A stretch of 64,000 bases of DNA from Liolophura sinensis (Eukaryota; Mollusca; Polyplacophora; Chitonida; Chitonidae), in the NCBI RefSeq assembly GCF_032854445.1, contig NC_088306.1, positions 19,499,764-19,563,763 of the forward strand. Direction: 5' to 3'. This document shows, one piece after another, positions 57,152 to 64,000 of this stretch (position 1 is its first letter; each line of letters opens with the position of its first letter). The position numbers and the translations under genes were made by a program. The notes below the pieces were generated by a model, which was not told where the DNA came from, made no database searches, and saw nothing but the letters and a program-made list of their open reading frames with translations.

Positions 57152-57328
57152 AGTTTCATACACATCCAGCTCAGTTCTGTTACCAGCTTTAGCAGGCAGG
57201 TTCGTGTTCTTGCAGACGTCCTCATTAACCCTGCAGCAGCTCTTGGGCACAGAGTTACCTTTCCCTGCCTTCCTAGACCAAGGGGAGGTAAACCAGTCCT
57301 CATAGCTGCTGATGCCACAGCAGTGCAA
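57152..57328 (-). CDS. Tetraspanin exon: large extracellular loop
   Basis: Acceptor GTCTTTTACAG, donor ACT|GTGAGT. The 59 residues begin LHCCGISSYEDWFTSPW and include VPKSCCR, a single Cys in EDVCKN, and the N-glycosylation sequon NRT near the end (AGNRTELDVYET). CCG and PxSCC are the family's diagnostic motifs. The region between PKSCC and the last GC is the hypervariable partner-binding part. Confidence 0.96.
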
Positions 57329-57424
57329 CTGTAAAAGACATGACACATTAAATGAATGACTGATTGGTTATTGTTTTAACAGCATACTCCAGAATTTTAC
57401 TCCAGATCTATTGAGCAGCCTGAC

Positions 57425-58548
57425 TCATTAAGGTATGATGAATTTTTGACTCTGAGTCTGGCTCAGAGAACCCTGGCACATTTAAAAAGACATGATGAAT
57501 CTTTGACTCTGATAATCTGCTTAGAGAACCCTGGCACATTTAATAAGGCATGATGAATCTTTGACTCTGATAGTCTGCTCAGAGAGCCCTGGCACATTTA
57601 ATAAGGCATGATGAATCTTTGACTCTGATAATCTGCTCAGAGAACCCTGGCACATTTAATAAGACATGATGAATCTTTGACTCTGATAGTCTGCTCAGAG
57701 AACCCTGGCACATTTAATAAGACATGATGAATCTTTGACTCTTGATAGTCTGCTCAGAGAACCCTGGCACATTTAAAAAGACATGATGAATCTTTGACTC
57801 TGATAGTCTGCTCAGAGAACCCTGGCACATTTAATAAGACATGATGAATCTTTGACTCTGATAGTCTGCTCAGAGAACCCTGGCACATTTAAAAAGACAT
57901 GATGAATCTTTGACTCTGATAGTCTGCTCAGAGAACCCTGGCACATTTAATAAGGCATGATGAATCTTTGACTCTGATAGTCTGCTCAGAGAACCCTGGC
58001 ACATTTAATAAGACATGATGAATCTTTGATAATCTGCTCAGAGAACCCTGGCACATTTAATAAGACATGATGAATCTTTGACTCTGATAGTCAGCTCAGA
58101 GAACCCTCGCACATTTAATAAGGCATGATGAATCTTTGACTCTGATAGTCTGCTCAGAGAACCCTGGCACATTTAATAAGACATGATGAATCTTTGATAA
58201 TCTGCTCAGAGAACCCTGGCACATTTAATAAGGTATGATGAATCTTTGACTCTGATAGTCTGCTCAGAGAACCCTGGCACATTTAATAAGACATGATGAA
58301 TCTTTGATAATCTGCTCAGAGAACCCTGGCACATTTAATAAGGCATGATGAATCTTTGACTCTGATAATCTGCTCAGAGAGCCCTGGCACATTTAATAAG
58401 ACATGATGAATCTTTGACTCTGATAATCTGCTCAGAGAACCCTGGCACTTTTAATAAGACATGAAGAATCTTTGACTCTGATAGTCTGCTCAGAGAACCC
58501 TGGCACATTTAATAAGACATGAAGAATCTTTGACTCTGATAGACTGCT
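57425..58548. repeat. Tandem array, 58-bp unit (~19 copies), in tetraspanin intron
   Basis: The unit is CATGATGAATCTTTGACTCT plus GATAGTCTGCTCAGAGAACC plus CTGGCACATTTAATAAGA. At least three units lack GACTCT (52-bp variants near 58024, 58190 and 58305). Substitutions such as GGCATG/GACATG and AGTCTG/AATCTG are shared by scattered units, showing repeated exchange. It fills most of the 1407-bp intron 57329-58735. Confidence 0.97.
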
Positions 58549-58735
58549 TTGTTCCACAGTAGTCCACAATGTAAAAGATGGAGATGAAGCCAGCATGAGC
58601 TGGATTTGAACTCACAGGGAATGCATGTTACTCATTTGTACGCATACATAGACATAATACAGCCAATCTGAAGATGGATTTTTAAAAATTTTATCTAAAG
58701 GATAAAATAAACCTTTCAGTTCTACAAGTACTCAC

Positions 58736-58837
58736 AGCTCTCTGTAGTCCATCCACAGCCTCAGATTTGGTGGCAAACTTCGGGTTACCGTACTTCTCCA
58801 GGGCCTTGTTCAGTCCATCCTGGAAGCCCTTCTCCAG
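58736..58837 (-). CDS. Tetraspanin exon: start of large loop
   Basis: Acceptor CTTCCCTGACAG, donor GCT|GTGAGT. It encodes LEKGFQDGLNKALEKYGNP then KFATKSEAVDGLQRA, in phase 0. The amphipathic helix ending in VDxLQRxL leads directly into the CCG motif of the next exon, as in all tetraspanins. Confidence 0.95.
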
Positions 58838-58849
58838 CTGTCAGGGAAG

Positions 58850-59330
58850 AGATGAAAAAACACCAATGCAAAAGTTCAAGCTACTACTGTACATGCACAT
58901 GTAAGTACACATTAATATTACAAACTATGTAAATGAATACACAAACAAAACAAATATTTCATACATGTACACACACTGTTCTAAAAAATATACATGAACA
59001 TGTAAATGTAAGTACACATTACAATACATTGTTTACATGAATACACATTATTACACATTGTTTACATGAATACACATGAAGTACACATTATATACATGTA
59101 CATACACTGTTGTACAAAGAATACATGTATATGTAAAAACTTTGTAAGTTCTGTTTAGATACTGAAACATATAAAATATTCATGTTAATAAATAAAATAA
59201 CAAATTAAACACATAAATACATATGAAAGTGAGTATTAAACACATGATATGCATTGTGTGGAGTAGAGGGTGTATATGTGCTTACAGGTATTTAGAAATT
59301 AAGATAATTTTTTAAATTACATGTATGTAC
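58850..59330 (-). other. Intronic A/T- and ACATGTA-rich stretch
   Basis: Degenerate repeats of TACATGAATACACATTA and TACATGTACA. No exon or mobile element seen. Confidence 0.6.
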
Positions 59331-59334
59331 TGAA

Positions 59335-59470
59335 TACTAAATTATGAAAGCAAGGTTCTAAATTATGATAGCAAGGTTCTAAATTATGAAGGCAAGGTTC
59401 TAAATTATGAAAGCAAGATTCTAAATTATGACAGCAAGGTTCTAAATTATGACAGCAAGGTTCTAAATCC
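59335..59470. repeat. Tandem array, ~21-bp unit (~6.5 copies)
   Basis: TTCTAAATTATGAAAGCAAGG with variants TGATAGC, TGAAGGC and TGACAGC. It lies in the tetraspanin intron. Confidence 0.93.
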
Positions 59471-59799
59471 CAGCTACATTGAGAATAATTAATCCTAATT
59501 AACATTAGATGGATGGATTAGATTAGACATTAGATGGATGCTTAAGAAGACTGCTTGTGCAATGCTGGTGGGACACTCAGCCTCCTCCAACCCTCCCCCC
59601 CTCCCACCCCCACCTCCAGGTCACTACCCATGTGCGGCTGAAATCGCATGGGGAAAGGACAGAAGCTTAAAAGTCTCAAGTCTTAGAAAATTGTTGCTTT
59701 CCTTTGGCATATATGTATGTATGATTGGGCATGGACATCATATGACGACGAGGAGTCATCAGGTGTTTGTACATATAACGCGCCTTCTTGTGTACATGT

Positions 59800-60043
59800 T
59801 GCACAAACGCTGAAGTGCTGAAGTATCATAATGAAGACACCAGACATGACACCTCACCCAGACACACTATACTGACACCGGGCCAACTAGTCCTGTTTCC
59901 TTGCTCCAACCTCTTAGTGCAGAGTCTAAGTGCTGAGCGCCAGGTCAAGCAGCAACAAGTACCATTTTTACAGCTTTGGTATGACCCAATCCAGGTTTGA
60001 TCTCAGTCTCTTAGACTTCAAGGCAGATATTCTGACCATTAAA
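59800..60043 (-). mobile_element. SINE family C copy, minus, touching a splice donor
   Basis: On minus it starts with a tRNA-like head (CTTTAATGGTCAGAATATCT as A-box region, GAGATCAAACCTGG as B box), followed by the body shared with 6010-6435. The head begins about 6 bases into the intron, just after the donor GTAAGC at 60049-60044, so the element abuts the tetraspanin exon. Confidence 0.7.
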
Positions 60044-60049
60044 GCTTAC

Positions 60050-60124
60050 CTTGCCCTTGTACACAAATCCGGACACACCAGCACTGAGTTCTGCCACAAA
60101 CACAATCATCAGGAATCCTGCATA
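60050..60124 (-). CDS. Tetraspanin exon: TM3
   Basis: Acceptor TTTTGTTACAG, donor AAG|GTAAGC. It encodes YAGFLMIVFVAELSAGVSGF then VYKGK, 25 residues in phase 0. The FxxELxAG signature of TM3 is present, with the conserved membrane Glu. Confidence 0.95.
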
Positions 60125-60675
60125 CTGTAACAAAACACAAACAATTCATAGCATTGTAATGTCATTTATGATATTAAATATGCTCATAAATAACACAAAG
60201 ACACTTCGGAACAACACCCCACCCCCCGACCCCCCCAAAATTTTTTATTAAATTCATAAGGACAAAAATATTTCAAAATGTAGAAACAAGCTAAATTATT
60301 CTTTAAACTTTCACTTGTTAACCAATACTCTTCCTCAATAAAACGAATTTTTCAAATTAAAAGAAGGTTTCAATTAAATCTAGTTCAATTTATTCACTTC
60401 ACCACTTACCCTTTTTTTTATACATATTTAAGGCCATCTTTCTTTGAATATAAAAAGAAATATACATGTGTATCTTTGAAATATTTAAACCCAATACATT
60501 TCATTCGGTTTTTTGCCCATTCAACGTGAACCCTTAATCCCTTTGTTTTATTTAACTTAATCTTTATTACATAAGTACGTTTAAGTAACGCTTACATTGC
60601 CTCCATTTCATCCTCAACAGTTTCTCTTCCACAGTTACAATCCAACATGTCAAAAGGGAGAAGTTCTAAACTCAC
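60125..60675 (-). other. Tetraspanin intron, 551 bp
   Basis: AT-rich intron with a poly(C)-containing purine/pyrimidine stretch near 60215-60240. No element recognised. Confidence 0.8.
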
Positions 60676-60864
60676 CATGTAGAGAAGACAAGCATTGCCC
60701 TTTGCAGTACAGCAGCATCCCAGTGAGCCAACGACGACAATGACTGCTCCCACCCCAATCAGGACATAAGGGGCCTCCTTGTAGTAGTCCTCTGACAGTT
60801 CCATGTACATGTACAGCTGAACCTTTGTCCATATCCCCAGCGCCAGGATGGCAATACCTGTGAT
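60676..60864 (-). CDS. Tetraspanin exon: end of TM1, small loop, TM2
   Basis: Acceptor TTTTATCCTACAG, donor ATG|GTGAGT. The 63 residues run ITGIAILALGIWTKVQLY (end of TM1), the acidic small loop ELSEDYYKEA, TM2 PYVLIGVGAVIVVVGSLG and the intracellular CCCTAKGNACLLYM. The GCC-type motif after TM2 and the neighbouring cysteines are usual palmitoylation sites. The exon starts mid-TM1 in phase 0, so one more upstream exon with the initiator Met is required. Confidence 0.95.
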
Positions 60865-61207
60865 CTGTAGGATAAAACAGTTGGAATTATCTCCCCTTAC
60901 CTCAACTAGTTAATCAGAAAACCTTACAAAAAATGACTGACTGCAATTTAATGCATTAATCATTCGCAGTACATTTCAACTAAATTGGGGCAACAACATA
61001 CTAGAAACAGGCCCAAAATCAACAAAAGAAAAAAAGAAAAGCACCCCCCCAAAAGAACACTCCAAAAAAGATTGCCTTTCAAACCAATCAAGTTAAAGAA
61101 AATCAAAGAAGTCAAAATTTGAAAACCACACAGACATGTGTATGTCTCACAGTCACTTTTGACTTCATTGTGCTGTACAGTTTTCCATCTACTTCACAGT
61201 TAAGTTC

Positions 61208-61370
61208 AATATGTTTATTTATTTATCTGATTGGTGTTTTACGCCATACTCAAGAATATTTCACTTATACGACGGCGGCCAGCATTATGGTATGACGAAA
61301 CCAGGCAGTGCCCGGGAGAAACCCACGACCATCCACAGGCTGCTGACAGACCTTCCCACTTACGGCCCAG
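61208..61370 (-). mobile_element. SINE family A 3' part, minus
   Basis: TTATTTATCTGATTGGTGTT, TACGCCATACTCAAGAATAT, GACGGCGGCCAGCATTATGG, CCGGGAGAAACCCACGACCA and CAGACCTTCCCACTTACGG. Confidence 0.9.
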
Positions 61371-61649
61371 TTAAGTTCACATTGTGATACGTTTATATTA
61401 ACATGACACTTGTTCAGAGTTTACTGTGATAAGTCCTGAAGGCTTCAAAAGTAAGACTTTAGACCAAAATTTACTTTTCAGCTTTAATCCAAACTGGCTT
61501 TCTGGAATCACTAGCGCTCATAAAAGTATCAAAAATTAGAACCTTAAAGCTAAGAAAAACAAGGTTCTGCAAGCATTATAATATGTTCATTGAACATAAC
61601 TGAACAAACCTCCAAAAAGGGGCCCTCCCAGAATTTAAAGAAAAAGAGT

Positions 61650-61982
61650 TAGTGGGTGCTTGGGGCTTAACGTCGTACTTAACAATTTTTCAGTTACATG
61701 ATGACGAAGGAATCCTTTGAGTTGCAGGATGGATTTCCACCGGTAATTTATCTAGTGCTGCTTCACTGAGACCACTTAACGAAGGCAAGTAAGTCGCCCT
61801 GTCCGAGCCATTATACTGATACGGGTCAAACAGTCATGGCACTATCCCTTTAATGCTGAAAGCCTAGCGAGGAAGTAACAACTTTCTCTTTAAAGGTCTT
61901 AGGTGTGACTCAACCCAGGATAGACCCTGAATCTACTGCTCCCGGAGGATACTCTACCAACTGAGCTATCGGAGCCAGTTAA
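61650..61982 (-). mobile_element. SINE family B copy, minus
   Basis: On minus: head GGCTCCGATAGCTCAGTTGG and TAGAGTATCCTCCGGGAGCA, B-box region GGGTTGAGTCACACC, then the family-B body and the tail GACGTTAAGCCCCAAGCACC. This copy preserves the whole tRNA-like head, including GATAGCTCAGTTGGTAGAGT, which is close to a real tRNA A box. Confidence 0.9.
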
Positions 61983-62308
61983 AGGAAAAAGAAAAAAATT
62001 CCCAACCAACTAACCCAGGAAAAGCCGGATTTGAACCACAAGCCTCAATGTTCACATGCCAATGAAGGTACAGCATTTTCACAAGTTTTAGCATTGATTC
62101 TGATTTATTTGCCCGTATTATATGCCCACGAAGAGTTCTTTGTAAAGTTTGATTAATTTCTCATCAGACAAATTGAAGTGTTGGCATTCAAAGTATAATT
62201 TCAGGGCTTCCATGCACTTCTAAAAGTGCACTTTTACACGCCAAACAAATTCAGTAGTATAAGTTTTACATGTAATGATGTATAGGAACACTGTTTCAAT
62301 GAGTGTGG

Positions 62309-62557
62309 GGGCCTCCGTGGCTCAGTCGGTTAGCGCGCTAGCGCAGCGTAGTGACCCAGAAGCCTCTCACCAATGCGGTCGCTGTGAGTTCAAGACCAGC
62401 TCATGCTGGCTTCCTCTCCGGCCGTATGTGGGAAGGTCTGCCAGCAACCTGCGGATTGTCGTGGGTTTCCGCCGGGCTCTGCCCGGTTTCCACCCACCAT
62501 AATGCTGGCCGCCGTCGTATAAGTGAAATATTCTTGAGTACGGCGTAAAACACCAAT

Positions 62558-62590
<33 letters not shown>
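62309..62590 (+). mobile_element. Full-length young SINE family A with 13-bp target-site duplication
   Basis: The tRNA-like head is GGCCTCCGTGGCTCAGTCGG then TTAGCGCGCTAGCGCAGCG (A box about 62318-62334). The B-box region GTGAGTTCAAGACC is near 62386-62397. The body follows: GGAAGGTCTGCCAGCAACCT, CATAATGCTGGCCGCCGTCG and GAGTACGGCGTAAAACACCA. It ends in about 31 A. TCAATGAGTGTGG flanks both sides (62296-62308 and 62591-62603), a perfect 13-bp target-site duplication. This is the reference copy for the family; high CpG content also argues for youth. Confidence 0.95.
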
Positions 62591-62593
<3 letters not shown>

Positions 62594-62603
62594 ATGAGTG
62601 TGG

Positions 62604-62876
62604 TTTATTTATTTATTGGATTGGTGTTTTACCCTATATTCAAGAATATTTCGCTTTATGACGATGACCAGCATTACAGTGCGAGGAAACTGGGCAGAGC
62701 CTCACAGAGAACCCACAACCATCTGCAGGTTGCTGACTGACCATCCTACGTACAGCCCGAGAGAAAGTCGGCATGAGCTGGGCCTGAACTCACAGCGACC
62801 GCACTGGTGAGAGGCTCCTGGGTCATTACGTGGCACTGGCATGCTAACTACACGTAGCTCGGCCACAGAGGCCTCA
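62604..62876 (-). mobile_element. SINE family A copy, nearly full length, minus
   Basis: On plus: TTTATTTATTTATTGGATTG, TATTCAAGAATATTTCGCTT, GAGGAAACTGGGCAGAGCCT, TCGGCATGAGCTGGGCCTGA, CACTGGTGAGAGGCTCCTGG and, at the head, GCTCGGCCACAGAGGCC. It is more diverged than its neighbour, and the target-site duplication of the young copy ends right at its tail. Confidence 0.9.
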
Positions 62877-63649
62877 GATGGGTTTGACATGGCTCCTACA
62901 CGTAGATGCATATGATACATACACACATGTATATAAATCATTGTGCATCATATAAAGATAAAATGAAATGTAACATTGACCATTGGAATTGAAGGTTCTA
63001 AAACTGATGACAAAGATGACCAGCACTAAGGCTTAGTTGCAGCAATCTGATCACCCAGCTTCCCCAGCTTTTCACACCACAGATGAATAATTATTATACT
63101 GTATTTTGAAGACAGCCCCCAACATCCGCTGCCAACCATTACATCTAGATAATGAGATACATTTACATGTAATATGTATATATCATAGATTTAGCAGCTT
63201 AACCACCTGCCAGAGCCAGCTGGCTGCCATGATGTGACTAACAGACTACTGTACCGTAAACTACCTGATTCTTCATGTCCTCACAATCATGATGTTGCCA
63301 GTGCAGTAAACCAGGCTGACGATTCTCAAAAAACCCTCACTAATCCATATCCGCAGTTATATAATTTGGTGCAATTTAGTCCCTATTTTTATTATTTGAT
63401 CATAATTGTGAAACATAAAAAAAAAGAAGAAAAAAAAATCATAATAAAAATCTACAAGGCAAACAGCAATGAGTAGTGAGCATTACTACCACCTCAGCAA
63501 TAAACACAATCGAGCAGAAATTTTGCAACCACTGTCTGGTGTGGTTTCCTAAAATGCCCAATTCAAGTTAATTGCACAGTAGGTTTATGTGTACACTGGA
63601 CAAGGCATTGCTTATGCATTTACAACTTCTTGCTTTATTGTCATGACGT

Positions 63650-63728
63650 TTCGAATGAATGAATGAATGATTATGGCTTAACGCCACATCGGCAATATTT
63701 CAGCCATATCGTGGCGATCACGACGTTT
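63650..63728 (-). mobile_element. Interspersed repeat family D fragment, minus
   Basis: (GAAT)n then GATTATGGCTTAACGCCACA, TCGGCAATATTTCAGCCATA and TCGTGGCGATCACGACG. It is the reverse complement of the fragment at 30120-30242. Confidence 0.75.
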
Positions 63729-64000
63729 CGATGCAGATACTCGCATCATTATCAACTGAATGACATCATAACATAAAGTGCTTAAAGACTGAAACCCAAC
63801 CTGAACAGAGATCAAGACGTCTAATCCTTCAAACCGACCAGGAACCCTGCCGAGCCTAACTAGTACACTCCCCCTTACCACACCCTACCGAGCCTTAGCC
63901 AGTAGGACTTACCCCTTAATCCCCATCAATCCTCTGAGCACTACTTCTTTAGATAACTCTACTGTTCCTTACCTGTTGATACCTGTAGCTCTACATGTTA

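Larger units (their letters stand above)
54811..60864 (-). other. Tetraspanin gene (TSPAN6/TSPAN7 type), six of probably seven coding exons
   Basis: Tetraspanins are four-pass membrane scaffold proteins that organise integrins, receptors and enzymes into plasma-membrane and endosomal microdomains. The six exons are all joined in phase 0 and give 232 residues plus a stop. In order they carry the end of TM1, the small loop, TM2, TM3, the large loop with CCG, PKSCC, a lone Cys and GC (six cysteines), TM4 and a short tail ending KYEQVA. The APYVLIGVG at TM2, VFVAELSAGVSGFV at TM3 and the SPW after the CCG motif point to the TSPAN6/TSPAN7 (A15) branch; this subfamily choice is from memory of the family, without an alignment. 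The usual full length is about 245-250 residues, so 15-20 N-terminal residues are missing, on an exon beyond 64000. The gene converges with NALF. Confidence 0.93.
60865..64000 (-). other. Tetraspanin first intron (partial)
   Basis: No sequence here encodes a plausible tetraspanin N-terminus (Met, a few basic residues and half of TM1) next to a donor, so the first coding exon is taken to lie outside the window. The intron carries four SINE copies and one family-D fragment, listed separately. Confidence 0.6.

Noticed and set aside
60592-60675. Extension of the tetraspanin frame past LLYM into a further 26 residues
   Set aside because: This is read-through of a clear GTGAGT donor; the spliced product joins LLYM to YAGFLMIV, the normal TM3.
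61650-61982. Authentic tRNA gene suggested by GATAGCTCAGTTGGTAGAGT
   Set aside because: The head cannot be closed into a full cloverleaf with matching acceptor stem, and it continues into the family-B SINE body seen in other copies.
62309-62400. tRNA gene suggested by GGCTCAGTCGGTTAGC
   Set aside because: It is the head of a poly(A)-tailed, target-site-duplicated SINE.
1-64000. LINE, LTR retrotransposon, endogenous virus or DNA transposase coding sequence
   Set aside because: I looked for reverse transcriptase, integrase and DDE-type blocks by eye in the longer frames and found none. Only non-autonomous elements are present.

Overview
The window is eukaryotic nuclear DNA, most probably from a lophotrochozoan and best fitting a mollusc of bivalve type. 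It is AT-rich, with GT-AG introns and small exons spread over kilobases. It carries many satellite-like tandem arrays, tRNA-headed SINEs ending in (AATA)n or poly(A), terminal-inverted-repeat MITEs, and the frequent ACATGTAC motif of molluscan DNA. The taxon is inferred from sequence style only. There is one 200-base assembly gap (1665-1864). No rRNA, authentic tRNA gene, CRISPR array or bacterial-style operon was seen.

Two genes are supported, and they converge. On the plus strand, two exons (26940-27105 and 32893-33152) encode the C-terminal half of a NALF/FAM155 protein, the Cys-rich auxiliary subunit of the NALCN sodium-leak channel; its earlier exon or exons were not found. On the minus strand, six exons (60864 down to 54811) encode all of a TSPAN6/TSPAN7-type tetraspanin except a short first coding exon, which must lie beyond 64000. 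All splice phases of both models agree. Three weak candidate exons of an unidentified plus-strand gene lie in the first 1.3 kb.

Layout: 1-1.3 kb, weak exons and a SINE; 1.9-26.6 kb, no confident gene, with SINEs of three families, MITEs and arrays of 20-79 bp units; 26.6-33.2 kb, NALF, with a reiterated splice-acceptor/exon start just before its first exon here and MITEs in its intron; 33.2-46.6 kb, a 35-bp hairpin-bearing minisatellite, smaller arrays, a MITE nested inside another MITE, and otherwise featureless AT-rich DNA; 46.7-54.8 kb, arrays and minus-strand SINEs, possibly a long tetraspanin 3' UTR; 54.8-60.9 kb, the tetraspanin, with a 58-bp array in one intron and a SINE head touching a splice donor in another; 60.9-64 kb, its first intron, with a tail-to-tail SINE pair, one member bearing a perfect 13-bp target-site duplication.

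The most notable observations are the triplicated exon start in front of the NALF exon, the way SINE orientation follows the direction of the nearest gene, and the two MITE families with shared ends plus a third nested in one copy. Nothing here amounts to a clearly new multi-gene system.
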